In this document: positions 17,489-25,697 of the stretch, piece by piece
How the letters are laid out: each line of letters begins with the position of its first letter
How positions within the stretch are numbered: the stretch's first letter is position 1
NCBI GenBank assembly: GCA_910585465.1
Contig: CAJUEW010000007.1
Coordinates: forward strand, 1 to 64,000
DNA: 64,000 nt
Reading direction: 5' to 3'
DNA from: an uncultured Lachnospiraceae bacterium
GTDB taxonomy: Bacteria > Bacillota > Clostridia > Lachnospirales > Lachnospiraceae
Notes under the pieces: model-generated
Told to the model about the DNA's origin: nothing
The model's input: the letters and a program-made list of their open reading frames with translations, nothing else
Databases searched by the model: none
Made by a program: the position numbers and the translations under genes

Positions 17489-18169
17489 ATGGAAATATTA
17501 AAGTGCGAGGGTGTGAGAAAAATATATGATTCCGGGAATCATCCGGTTGTCGCTTTAGATCGGATTGACCTGTCGGTGGAAAAGGGAGAGTTTGTTGCGA
17601 TTGTAGGGGCATCTGGTTCGGGAAAGTCTACACTTCTGCATATCCTCGGCAGTGTGGACAGGCCCACAGAGGGCAGGGTTGTGATTGAAAAGACGGATAT
17701 TTCTTCTCTGAACCGGACACAGGCGGCAGTATTCCGGCGCAGGAAGGTGGGACTGGTTTACCAATTTTATAATCTGATTCCTACCCTGACGATTCGGAAA
17801 AATATTTTAATGCCTCTTTTGCTGGATAAAAGAAAGCCTAATCAGGAGTATTTTGAACAGATAGTAAATTCGCTTGGCATTGCTGATAAGCTGGAGTTTC
17901 TTCCTAATCAGTTATCGGGCGGCCAGCAGCAGCGGGCGGCGGTTGCCAGAGCCCTGATCTACCGTCCGGCTCTTCTGCTGGCGGATGAACCTACCGGAAA
18001 CCTGGATCAGAGGAACTCGAAGGAAATCATTGATATGCTGAAATTCTCCAACCGCAATCTAAAGCAGACAATTCTGCTGATTACTCATGATGAGAGGATT
18101 GCGCTGGAAGCGGATCGCATTGTGACAATAGAGGATGGACATATTATCAGCGATCGGAAGCGGGGGTGA
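17489..18169 (+). CDS. ABC transporter ATPase, BceA/MacB type
   Basis: 226 aa. Walker A GASGSGKST, Q-loop VYQFYNLIPTL, signature LSGGQQQR, Walker B LLLADEPTGNLD and the H-loop TH. This is the LolD/MacB/BceA subgroup, which drives FtsX-type permeases in extrusion or removal of peptide antibiotics. GGAG precedes the ATG. A 106-base gap after the kinase may hold a promoter controlled by the response regulator, but I saw no clear binding repeat. Confidence 0.94.
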   Translation: MEILKCEGVRKIYDSGNHPVVALDRIDLSVEKGEFVAIVGASGSGKSTLLHILGSVDRPTEGRVVIEKTDISSLNRTQAAVFRRRKVGLVYQFYNLIPTLTIRKNILMPLLLDKRKPNQEYFEQIVNSLGIADKLEFLPNQLSGGQQQRAAVARALIYRPALLLADEPTGNLDQRNSKEIIDMLKFSNRNLKQTILLITHDERIALEADRIVTIEDGHIISDRKRG

Positions 18170-20376
18170 AAAGCATGTGGAAGGATTATTCAGCAGGTTT
18201 TATTGTCAGAAACCGGGCTTCCAGCATTGCTATTATAACAGGAACCTTTATCTCTGCATTGTTCCTGTCGCTGCTGTGCTGTCTGTTTTTTAATTTCTGG
18301 GTGTATGAAATTGAAAGAATTGTCTTGGAGGAGGGAGACTGGCAGGGGCGTATTACCGGACAAATAGATGCGGATATGCTGCCTGCAATCGAGAATTTTG
18401 CGAATGTGGAGAAGGTCGTCCTTCACGAAAAGCTGTCCGGCGGACAGGAGACCAGGGCAGATATTTATTTCCGGAATATGAGAACCATTTACCGGGACAT
18501 GCCGATGATTACGAAAAAGCTGGGACTGGAGAGCAGCGCGGCATCTTATCATGAGCTGCTTCTGTCCAGATATATGATTTATGATCCGGAGGACGAAGAG
18601 CCGCCCCTTTTAATGATATTTTATGTGATTTTATTATTTATATTATCGCTTTCATTAATACTGATTATCCATAATTCTTTTACAGTATCTATGAACGCAA
18701 GAATCCACCAGTTTGGAATTTTTTCCAGTGTGGGAGCCACACCGGGACAAATCCGCGCCTGTCTGGTGCAGGAGGCCGGGATATTGTGCGCAATTCCTGT
18801 TCTGCTGGGAAGTCTGCTTGGGATAGCTGTTGGTTTTGGGCTCATCCAGTCCGCCAATCTGCTGACAGGGGGAATGGATGGACGGCATGAGGCGGTTTTC
18901 CAGTATCACCCGCTTGTATTTGCGGTTACAATTTTGTCTTCTGCAGTGACTGCACTTATATCTGCCTGGCTGCCGGCAGTAAAATTAAGCAGACTGACAC
19001 CTCTGCAGGCAATACACAATACGGACGAATTAAGCTTAAAAAAGAAAAAAGATTCCCGGCTCCTGTCGCTGCTGTTTGGAGTGGAGGGAGAGCTGGCAGG
19101 AAACGCGCTGCGGGCGCAGAGAAGGGCTTTGCGTGCATCTGCCTTATCCTTAACTCTTTCCTTTCTGGGATTTACAATTATGCTGTGCTTTTTTACCCTG
19201 TCGGATATCAGCACAGGCTATACCTATTTTGAGAAATATCAGGATGTATGGGACATAATGGTGACCATAAAAGATACCGGAATAGAAGAGCTTTGCCAAA
19301 ATGAAGAAATCGGACGCGTGCAGGGAATACAAAACCGTGCTGTATATCAGAAGGCAAATGCAGTATGTCTCGTTTCGGAGAAGGATATCAGTGAAGAATT
19401 AAGCGCGCTGGGAGGGCCGGAGACAGTGACGGACGGTGCTGTGACGAAAAGAGAGGGGAGTTATCTGGTAAATGCTCCTGTTGTCATTATGGATGATAAG
19501 AGCTTTCTGGAATACTGCGGACAGTGTGGGATAACAGCCGGGCTTGACGGCAGCATTGTGCTGAACCGTATATGGGACAGCATGAACAGCAATTTCCGCT
19601 ACAGAAAATATCTCCCATATATAAAAGAGCATCAGGAGCTGATTACATTGCAGGACTGCGGACAGACCGGTCCGGAAATAAAAATTCCGGCGCTTGGCTT
19701 TACACAGAAGGTTCCTGATCTGAGAGAAGAGTATATGGACTATGCTTTGGTGCAGTTTATCCCCTTCTCTTTATGGGAAAGGATATCCGGAGGGATAGGC
19801 GGCGCGGAAACGGATACCTATATCCGGGTCTTAACAGAAGACGGACTTGGGCCTGCAAAGCTGAATGAACTGGAGACAGAAATACTGCGGATAATCGGTG
19901 AGGGGTACACCGTAGAAAGTGAAAACCGTGTGCAGGAAAAAATAACGAATGATAGAATGATAAAGGGCTATATGCTGATTGCAGGGGGATTGTGTTCCCT
20001 GCTTGCCATGATTGGGATTGCCAATGTGTTTTCCAATACAATGGGTTTTCTGCATCAAAGAAAGAGAGAATTCTCCAGGTATTTGTCTGTAGGCCTGACA
20101 CCGGGAAGTATGCGGAAGATGTTTTGCATTGAAGCTTTGGTGATTGCAGGCAGACCGCTCCTTATTACATTTCCACTGACGGCTGCTGCTGTGGGGTTTA
20201 TGATAAAAGCAAGCTATTTAGATCCCATGGAGTTTTTGGCAAAAGCTCCCATAATGCCGATTGCGGCATTTGCTTTCATTGTTTTTGCGTTTGTTGCCCT
20301 GGCCTATTATATTGGGGGAAGAAGAATTCTAAAATACAATCTGGCGGATGCTTTGTATAACGATAGTATGATGTGA
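18166..20376 (+). CDS. FtsX-family ABC permease, BceB-like
   Basis: 736 aa. One N-terminal helix, three around 145-280 (with the SVGATPGQIRACL coupling motif), then a large extracytoplasmic domain (about 390-600) and three C-terminal helices with SVGLTPGSMRKM. About ten helices in all, as in BceB and VraE, whose outer domain binds peptide antibiotics such as bacitracin or lantibiotics. The GTG start shares GTGA with the ATPase stop; an ATG 9 bases further in (18175) is equally possible. The ligand cannot be named. Confidence 0.9.
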   Translation: MKSMWKDYSAGFIVRNRASSIAIITGTFISALFLSLLCCLFFNFWVYEIERIVLEEGDWQGRITGQIDADMLPAIENFANVEKVVLHEKLSGGQETRADIYFRNMRTIYRDMPMITKKLGLESSAASYHELLLSRYMIYDPEDEEPPLLMIFYVILLFILSLSLILIIHNSFTVSMNARIHQFGIFSSVGATPGQIRACLVQEAGILCAIPVLLGSLLGIAVGFGLIQSANLLTGGMDGRHEAVFQYHPLVFAVTILSSAVTALISAWLPAVKLSRLTPLQAIHNTDELSLKKKKDSRLLSLLFGVEGELAGNALRAQRRALRASALSLTLSFLGFTIMLCFFTLSDISTGYTYFEKYQDVWDIMVTIKDTGIEELCQNEEIGRVQGIQNRAVYQKANAVCLVSEKDISEELSALGGPETVTDGAVTKREGSYLVNAPVVIMDDKSFLEYCGQCGITAGLDGSIVLNRIWDSMNSNFRYRKYLPYIKEHQELITLQDCGQTGPEIKIPALGFTQKVPDLREEYMDYALVQFIPFSLWERISGGIGGAETDTYIRVLTEDGLGPAKLNELETEILRIIGEGYTVESENRVQEKITNDRMIKGYMLIAGGLCSLLAMIGIANVFSNTMGFLHQRKREFSRYLSVGLTPGSMRKMFCIEALVIAGRPLLITFPLTAAAVGFMIKASYLDPMEFLAKAPIMPIAAFAFIVFAFVALAYYIGGRRILKYNLADALYNDSMM

Positions 20377-20469
20377 TGAATTTATAAAATGTTGTTTTTT
20401 TTCCCAAAACATGGTCGATATACTTATTATAGGATGAAACAAAGCTTTGGGCAAAAGGAGGGATATTAT

Positions 20470-21213
20470 ATGAAGGTTACGGCGGGAAGCTGGCAGCAGG
20501 GAATCAGCAGCAGCCTGTACAGAACCGCACAGCAGGAGAGAGAAAAGGAAGCAGCGGCAGGAGCGGAAATGCAGAAGGCGGCTGAGCAGAGCAGTTTATC
20601 AAAAACCGGATTGGAGCAGGCTGCAGGCAGTCCTGCATCGGGAAAGGTAAAAGCCTCTCTGCCGGACGACTCTGTTGGTGAGCTTGCTGCTCTGCTTGCC
20701 AGAGCGGAAACAAAGCTTGATGTGCATCAGGTCTCTTCAAAGGTAATGAGGGGACTGACTAATCTGAGAATGTCGGCTGCGCTCTGTGAAGGCAAGGATA
20801 AAGAAAAAGCAAATAAAATGATCCGGCGGATGGAAAAGCTCCTTAAACGAGTATACAAAAAGCTGAGACAGTTGGGCAAGGAAGAGCAGCTTGAGCAGCA
20901 GAGGGAAAAGGCAGAGGAGAAAATGGAAGAGCAAAAGGCCGAAGAGCTGAGGGATGAGCTGAAATACAGACGGAATAAGCGCCGCAGGGAAGAGCGGGAA
21001 TATGCCATGAAAGAGAATGCAGAGGATCATAAGGCGGCAGCAGCAGACGGCAATCTTCTGCCGGGGGGAGATGCTGGAAGCGTTCCGTCCCCTTCTGAGC
21101 TTCCGGCAATGGCAGGAAGCGGCGGGGCGGCAGCTCCGGTATCTGCGGTGGCAGAAGCCTTTTCATCCGCTGATGTGGCGGTGGAGGGCGTCTCTCTCGA
21201 TGTGACAGTTTAA
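20470..21213 (+). CDS. Ala/Glu/Lys-rich coiled-coil protein, unknown function
   Basis: 247 aa from an ATG preceded by AAGGAGGG. Not recognised. A low-complexity N-terminal part (Ala, Gln, Glu) leads to a predicted coiled coil (about 85-190) dense in Lys, Arg and Glu, with repeated EEKMEEQKAEELRDEL-type heptads, and a Gly/Pro/Ala-rich C-terminal tail. No signal peptide or membrane segment. It follows the BceAB-like permease by 93 bases and may share its transcript or have its own promoter (a TATTAT at about 20423). Confidence 0.6.
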   Translation: MKVTAGSWQQGISSSLYRTAQQEREKEAAAGAEMQKAAEQSSLSKTGLEQAAGSPASGKVKASLPDDSVGELAALLARAETKLDVHQVSSKVMRGLTNLRMSAALCEGKDKEKANKMIRRMEKLLKRVYKKLRQLGKEEQLEQQREKAEEKMEEQKAEELRDELKYRRNKRRREEREYAMKENAEDHKAAAADGNLLPGGDAGSVPSPSELPAMAGSGGAAAPVSAVAEAFSSADVAVEGVSLDVTV

Positions 21214-21285
21214 CCTGAATGGCATATCTGACTGCGGATCAAATCAGAACCGTTCACTTACAGGTAAAAGAGAAAGATTTCATAG

Positions 21286-21343
21286 TTGTATATTTTTTAC
21301 AGTAATGTTATGATGTTAAGGGTGCGTAAAAAGACGCACCCTT
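21286..21343 (+). promoter_or_regulatory. MATE promoter with hairpin at the transcript start
   Basis: -35 TTGTAT (21286-21291), 17-bp spacer, -10 TATGAT (21309-21314). Directly behind lies a perfect 10-bp hairpin, AAGGGTGCGT (21318-21327) with ACGCACCCTT (21334-21343), ending in TTTT. It may be a terminator for the upstream gene, a 5' stabilising hairpin, or an operator over the +1 site. Confidence 0.5.
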
Positions 21344-21375
21344 TTATAACATCTCACACAGGAGGAAACAATAAT

Positions 21376-22731
21376 ATGGAAGAAAACAAGATGGGTATTA
21401 TGCCTGTGAATAAGCTGATTATATCTATGTCACTGCCTATTATGATTTCCATGCTGGTACAGGCATTATATAATATTGTGGACAGTGTTTTCGTGGCAAT
21501 GATTAATGAAAACGCCCTGACTGCCGTATCTATGGCATTTCCCATCCAGAATTTGATGATTGCGGTGGGGGTAGGGACAGCGGTTGGCGTCAACGCCCTG
21601 CTTGCCCGTTCACTGGGGGAAAGAGACTATGAAAAGGTAAATAAAATTGCGGAAAATGCAGTATTTCTGGTTGTTTTAAGTTATCTGGCATTTCTGGTAA
21701 TCGGGCTGTTCTTGATAGAGCCGTTCTACAGGAGTCAGACAGATATTGAAGAGATTGTAATTTATGGGAAGGAATATCTCACTATCTGCTGCTGTCTTTC
21801 CTTTGGAATATTTACTCAGGTAATGTTTGAACGGCTTCTTCAGGCAACCGGAAAGACGGTTTATACGATGTTTACTCAGGGGATCGGTGCAATTGTTAAT
21901 ATTATTATGGATCCCATCCTGATTTTCGGCTTATTCGGGCTGCCGAAGATGGGAGTGGCCGGTGCGGCGGCGGCAACGGTGATTGGACAGATTGTGGGCG
22001 GCATCCTTTCCGTATGGTTTAATCAGAGTAAAAACCATGAAGTACGGATTCAGATGAAGGGCTTCCGCCCCAGCAGTTCTGTGATCGGGCAGATATATGG
22101 AATCGGGATTCCGTCTATTATTATGCAGGCCATCGGTTCTGTGATGAACTATGGAATGAACCGGATTCTGATAGCCTTTACGTCCACGGCAACGGCGGTT
22201 TTCGGCGTGTATTTTAAGCTGCAGAGCTTTATATTTATGCCAGTATTCGGTCTGAACAATGGAGTGATACCAATCATTGCCTTTAATTATGGGGCGAAGA
22301 ACAAGGAGAGAGTGATCAGTGCCATAAAGCACAGCATTGTTTATGCTATGACGATTATGATTCTGGGACTTATTCTGTTTCAGGTGGTTCCGGGTCCGCT
22401 GCTTCAGATGTTCAGCGCATCGGAGACAATGATAAAGCTTGGAATTCCGGCCCTTAAGATTATCAGTCTGAGCTTTATTCTGGCGGGCTTCTGCATTGCC
22501 AGCGGAAGTGTGTTCCAGGCACTTGGAAAATCGGTTTACAGTATGCTTGTATCTGTGGCGAGGCAGCTTATCGTTTTGCTTCCGGTAGCCTATGGGCTTG
22601 CAAAGCTCGGAGATGTAAATCTGGTCTGGTGGGCGATTCCGGTTGCGGAGCTGATGTCCCTTGCTATGACAATATATTTCATGCTGAAGGTGTTTCGGAA
22701 GATTATACTTCAGATTGGAAAGGTGTCATGA
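21376..22731 (+). CDS. MATE-family multidrug efflux protein
   Basis: 451 aa from an ATG with GGAGG 10 bases upstream. About 12 transmembrane helices in two homologous halves, with family motifs at the start (SLPIMISMLVQALYNIVDSVF) and the middle (GIGIPSIIMQAIGSVMNYGMN). NorM/MepA-like exporters use a sodium or proton gradient to expel cationic drugs. A 92-aa protein follows in translational coupling. Substrate unknown. Confidence 0.93.
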   Translation: MEENKMGIMPVNKLIISMSLPIMISMLVQALYNIVDSVFVAMINENALTAVSMAFPIQNLMIAVGVGTAVGVNALLARSLGERDYEKVNKIAENAVFLVVLSYLAFLVIGLFLIEPFYRSQTDIEEIVIYGKEYLTICCCLSFGIFTQVMFERLLQATGKTVYTMFTQGIGAIVNIIMDPILIFGLFGLPKMGVAGAAAATVIGQIVGGILSVWFNQSKNHEVRIQMKGFRPSSSVIGQIYGIGIPSIIMQAIGSVMNYGMNRILIAFTSTATAVFGVYFKLQSFIFMPVFGLNNGVIPIIAFNYGAKNKERVISAIKHSIVYAMTIMILGLILFQVVPGPLLQMFSASETMIKLGIPALKIISLSFILAGFCIASGSVFQALGKSVYSMLVSVARQLIVLLPVAYGLAKLGDVNLVWWAIPVAELMSLAMTIYFMLKVFRKIILQIGKVS

Positions 22732-23006
22732 AACAACAGAACATTACGGAAGAAACTCTCTGGACAGAGATTACCGCACATCAGGGAGAGACCTTCTATA
22801 CAAAGAAGGGGCTGCCCTTTACCTACTATATAAAAGGCGGCGAGTTATTTGCCAGCCGCAGGGAGCGTTCGATTACAAGAAGCACCTTTGAGGCAGCATA
22901 CAGAAAAATAATGAACAACCCGGATGAGGTGACCGGGCCGAAAAAGCTGAATGTCTACGGTGCTCCGTATGTGTGGGCTGTTCTGACCGCGATTCTGAAA
23001 GTATGA
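22728..23006 (+). CDS. Small conserved-looking protein coupled to the MATE gene
   Basis: 92 aa. The ATG overlaps the MATE stop (ATGA), so translation is coupled. I do not recognise a family. It is soluble, with a beta-like TFYTKKGLPFTYYIKGGELFASRR segment read in short pieces: a KGLPF-Y-IKGGE-F pattern, then a helical SITRSTFEAAYRKI and a C-terminal YGAPYVWAVLTAIL. This resembles small DNA- or nucleotide-binding proteins found beside Clostridia MATE genes, but the function is open. Confidence 0.65.
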   Translation: MKQQNITEETLWTEITAHQGETFYTKKGLPFTYYIKGGELFASRRERSITRSTFEAAYRKIMNNPDEVTGPKKLNVYGAPYVWAVLTAILKV

Positions 23007-23072
23007 GCAGACAGTACCCGGCGCACAGCTCCCGGCCGGGGATACGCGGCGGTGCCGGATGCAAAAAAGTCC

Positions 23073-23102
23073 TTGACTTCTTATATAAGCTTATGCTATA
23101 GT
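23073..23102 (+). promoter_or_regulatory. Promoter of the rpmG-secE-nusG operon
   Basis: -35 TTGACT (23073-23078), 18-bp spacer, -10 TATAGT (23097-23102). The leader of about 95 bases includes a stem TTTAGGC/GCCTAAA around a T-run (about 23122-23146), which may influence early elongation. No tRNA-Trp precedes secE here, unlike in some Firmicutes. Confidence 0.75.
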
Positions 23103-23202
23103 AAACTGGCGAATGGAAGTTTAGGCTTTTTTTTTATGCCTAAAAATTGGTGGTTTTCGCAGGATCGCCAAAGAAAAAAGTATAAAAGCGAGGTGGAAGG
23201 TT

Positions 23203-23352
23203 GTGCGCGTAAAGATCACATTGGCATGTACGGAGTGCAAGCAGCGTAACTACAACATGACAAAAGAGAAAAAACTTCATCCAGACAGAATGGAAACTAA
23301 GAAATACTGCCGTTTCTGCAAGAAACATACTCTTCATAAGGAAACGAAGTAA
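23203..23352 (+). CDS. rpmG: 50S ribosomal protein L33
   Basis: 49 aa from GTG 23203: begins MRVKITLACTEC and ends CKKHTLHKETK. It has the zinc-binding pattern C-X2-C (TLACTECKQRN) and a second C-X2-C (YCRFCKKH), so it is the zinc-containing (C+) L33 paralogue. It stands directly before secE and nusG, as usual in Firmicutes. A GGTGGAAGG precedes the start. Confidence 0.95.
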   Translation: MRVKITLACTECKQRNYNMTKEKKLHPDRMETKKYCRFCKKHTLHKETK

Positions 23353-23384
23353 TTCTGCCCCGGGCGTGTAAAGGAAGTGACAAA

Positions 23385-23585
23385 ATGGGAGAAACAAAGA
23401 AAACCCCAAAGACAAGCTGGTTCAAAGGCGTAAAAGCCGAGTTTAAGAAAATTATCTGGCCAGATCAAAAATCACTTACGAAACAAACCATTGCGGTAGT
23501 CAGTACTTCTGTTGCTTTGGCTCTCATTATTAAAATACTGGATGTGATCATGACCTATGGGATTGATATTCTGGTAACATTATAA
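23385..23585 (+). CDS. secE: Preprotein translocase subunit SecE
   Basis: 66 aa. A basic, amphipathic N-terminal half (WFKGVKAEFKKIIWPDQKSL, with the conserved WP) is followed by a single transmembrane helix, as in short Firmicute SecE. It clamps the SecY halves together in the plasma membrane. Sits 32 bases after rpmG and 19 before nusG. Confidence 0.96.
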   Translation: MGETKKTPKTSWFKGVKAEFKKIIWPDQKSLTKQTIAVVSTSVALALIIKILDVIMTYGIDILVTL

Positions 23586-23604
23586 TTCAGGGAAAGGTGA
23601 TTTT

Positions 23605-24120
23605 ATGTCAGAGGCAAGCTGGTATGTAGTTCATACCTATTCCGGGTATGAGAATAAGGTTAAGGCCAACATTGAGAAAACAATAGAAAACAGACACCTT
23701 GAAGATCAGATTCTTGAAGTCAGAGTTCCGATGCAGGATGTGGTGGAAATGAAGGACGGCGCAAGCCGTCAGGTTCAGAAGAAGATGTTTCCGGGTTATG
23801 TTCTGATTAACATGATCATGAATGATGATACCTGGTATGTGGTTCGTAATACCAGAGGTGTAACCGGTTTTGTTGGCCCGGGCTCCAAGCCAGTTCCGCT
23901 TACAGACGAAGAAATGAGACCGCTGGGAATTCATTCAGAATCCGTACAAATTGATTTTGCGGAGGGTGACGATGTTGTCGTTACTGGAGGCGTATGGAAA
24001 GACACAGTTGGTGTTATCCAGGCAATCAATGAGAACAAACAAAGCGTGACGATTAATGTCGATCTGTTCGGCCGTGAAACGCCGGTTGAAATAAGTTTCA
24101 CAGAAATCAGAAAAATGTAA
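23605..24120 (+). CDS. nusG: Transcription termination/antitermination factor NusG
   Basis: 171 aa. NGN domain starting WYVVHTYSGYENKVK, with KKMFPGYVLI and NTRGVTGFVG; C-terminal KOW domain with DDVVVTGGVWKDTVGVIQAI. Binds the RNA polymerase clamp and affects pausing, and links to ribosomes. Last gene before the rplKA leader. Confidence 0.97.
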   Translation: MSEASWYVVHTYSGYENKVKANIEKTIENRHLEDQILEVRVPMQDVVEMKDGASRQVQKKMFPGYVLINMIMNDDTWYVVRNTRGVTGFVGPGSKPVPLTDEEMRPLGIHSESVQIDFAEGDDVVVTGGVWKDTVGVIQAINENKQSVTINVDLFGRETPVEISFTEIRKM

Positions 24121-24150
24121 ATGGTTTATAGATTATCATTTCTATAAATC

Positions 24151-24196
24151 GTGGGAGGGAAATTTACCCCACAGGGCATGAACCCGCCATTACCAC
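24151..24196 (+). promoter_or_regulatory. rplK leader element, copy 1
   Basis: A structured element that recurs before rplA. GTGGG (24151-24155) can pair with CCCAC (24168-24172), then a GGG/CCC mini-stem and the tail ATTACCAC. The purine-rich GGGAGGG internal part resembles L1-binding sites on 23S rRNA and L11-operon mRNA, so an L1 feedback site is the inferred role. Confidence 0.6.
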
Positions 24197-24215
24197 AATA
24201 GGAGGTGCCTTAGTT

Positions 24216-24644
24216 ATGGCAAAAAAAGTTACAGGTTATATCAAATTACAGATTCCTGCTGGAAAAGCGACACCAGCTCCTCCAGTAGGTCCGGCTCTTG
24301 GTCAGCATGGTGTGAATATCGTGCAGTTTACAAAAGAGTTCAATGCAAGAACCGCAGATCAGGGAGACCTGATTATTCCGGTTGTTATCACGGTATATGC
24401 TGACAGAAGCTTCAGCTTTATTACCAAAACTCCGCCAGCAGCAGTTTTGCTGAAGAAAGCATGCGGACTGAAAACTGCTTCCGCAAACTCAAAGAAGGAC
24501 AAAGTTGCTACTATTAAGAAATCTGAGGTTCAGAAGATCGCTGAACTGAAGATGCCGGATCTGACCGCAGGAAGCCTTGAGGCTGCCATCAGTATGATCG
24601 CCGGTACTGCAAGAAGCATGGGCATCACAGTAGTGGATGACTAG
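24216..24644 (+). CDS. rplK: 50S ribosomal protein L11
   Basis: 142 aa. Starts MAKKVTGYIKLQIPAGKATP, with PPVGPALGQHGVNI and the C-terminal rRNA-binding domain (TPPAAVLLKKA, IAGTARSMGI). Part of the GTPase-associated centre and target of thiopeptides; the Pro-rich N-terminal segment that contacts them is intact. AGGAGG precedes the ATG. Confidence 0.98.
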   Translation: MAKKVTGYIKLQIPAGKATPAPPVGPALGQHGVNIVQFTKEFNARTADQGDLIIPVVITVYADRSFSFITKTPPAAVLLKKACGLKTASANSKKDKVATIKKSEVQKIAELKMPDLTAGSLEAAISMIAGTARSMGITVVDD

Positions 24645-24691
24645 TCTTTATGAACGCAGGGACTGTGTTCAGATTGTTGCTGAAAAGAGAC

Positions 24692-24736
24692 GTGGGAGGG
24701 AGATTTACCCACAGGGCATAAACCCGCAATTACCAC
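24692..24736 (+). promoter_or_regulatory. rplA leader element, copy 2
   Basis: Near-duplicate of the element before rplK, with the same GTGGG (24692-24696)/CCCAC (24708-24712) stem, the mini-stem GGGCATAAACCC and the ATTACCAC tail. Changes fall in loops or keep pairing, which points to a conserved RNA structure. Confidence 0.6.
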
Positions 24737-24754
24737 TAGGAGGTTAAAGAAATT

Positions 24755-25444
24755 ATGAAACATGGTAAAAAATATGTTGAGGCTGTAAAAACATATGATA
24801 AGCAGACTCAGTATGACAGAGACGAAGCAGTGGCTATCGTAAAGAAACTTGCAGTTGCAAAATTTGATGAGACCATTGAGGCGCACATCAGAACAGGCTG
24901 TGACGGACGTCATGCTGACCAGCAGATCCGCGGCGCTGTTGTACTGCCGCATGGAACCGGCAAGCAGGTCCGTGTACTTGTATTTGCTAAAAACGCAAAG
25001 GCAGAGGAAGCAGAGAGCGCAGGGGCTGAATTTGTAGGAGCAGAGGAGCTGGTTCAGAAGATTCAGGGTGGCTGGTTTGATTTTGATGTTGTAGTGGCAA
25101 CTCCTGATATGATGGGTGTTGTTGGCCGCCTGGGCCGCGTGCTTGGACCAAAAGGCCTGATGCCGAACCCGAAGGCAGGTACTGTAACTATGGATGTAGC
25201 TAAAGCGGTTAAAGATATTAAAGCAGGTAAGATTGAGTACAGGCTGGACAAAACCAACATTATCCACGTGCCGATTGGAAAAGCTTCTTTTACTGAGGAG
25301 CAGTTAGCGGACAACTTCCAGACGCTTATGGATGCAATCAATAAAGCAAAACCGGCCGCTGTAAAAGGTCAGTTCTTAAAGAGCGTAACCATCGCTCCGA
25401 CTATGGGACCAGGCGTAAAGGTGAACCCGGTAAAGCTTGCGTAA
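24755..25444 (+). CDS. rplA: 50S ribosomal protein L1
   Basis: 229 aa. Typical motifs: HIRTGCDGRHADQQIRG, VLPHGTGK, LGPKGLMPNPKAGT, and C-terminal PTMGPGVKVN. Binds the L1 stalk of 23S rRNA and in many bacteria represses its own operon through an mRNA mimic. Spacing of 110 bases from rplK holds the second leader element. Confidence 0.98.
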   Translation: MKHGKKYVEAVKTYDKQTQYDRDEAVAIVKKLAVAKFDETIEAHIRTGCDGRHADQQIRGAVVLPHGTGKQVRVLVFAKNAKAEEAESAGAEFVGAEELVQKIQGGWFDFDVVVATPDMMGVVGRLGRVLGPKGLMPNPKAGTVTMDVAKAVKDIKAGKIEYRLDKTNIIHVPIGKASFTEEQLADNFQTLMDAINKAKPAAVKGQFLKSVTIAPTMGPGVKVNPVKLA

Positions 25445-25492
25445 AAGCTCTGAACGCACGGGTACGGCCGGCGGCAGCGACGCAAAAGGGTG

Positions 25493-25521
25493 TTGACATC
25501 CGTTATAAATTATGATATTTT
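25493..25521 (+). promoter_or_regulatory. Sigma-A promoter of rplJ-rplL
   Basis: -35 TTGACA (25493-25498), 17-bp spacer, -10 TATTTT (25516-25521). Transcription would start near 25528, just before the L10 leader. Confidence 0.75.
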
Positions 25522-25536
25522 AAAAAAGTTGATATG

Positions 25537-25646
25537 ACTGCCCGAAGACAGCAGGTGCTGAAAAGCATAAGGTGAGAACGCCTGCCGAGGAAAGCATTCG
25601 ATTTAAGAATGACTTACGAACCCTCTGTGTCTGCGGCACAGAGGGT
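25537..25646 (+). ncRNA. L10 leader (autoregulatory RNA) and downstream attenuator hairpin
   Basis: CCCGAAGACAGCAGGTGC followed by CCTGCCGAGGA matches the known Firmicute L10 leader, to which the L10(L12)4 complex binds. It is followed by a 10-bp stem, ACCCTCTGTG (25620-25629) with CACAGAGGGT (25637-25646), and a weak T-tract. Leader plus hairpin fit feedback control by transcription attenuation upstream of rplJ. Confidence 0.85.
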
Positions 25647-25697
25647 ATTCTATTTTCAAAGGTTGTCATCCAAAAATCTATAAGGAGGAAACCATTC

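Noticed and set aside
15530..20376. A named bacitracin or lantibiotic resistance assignment for the BceRSAB-like set
   Set aside because: The module type is clear, but substrate specificity of these systems cannot be read from the sequence.
23007..23202. tRNA gene before rpmG-secE
   Set aside because: Some Firmicutes have tRNA-Trp here, but no cloverleaf with T-loop GGTTCRA and acceptor stem could be drawn.
25572..25697. N-terminal extension of L10 upstream of 25698
   Set aside because: The frame is open, but it runs through the L10 leader RNA and attenuator and the only strong ribosome site is just before ATG 25698.
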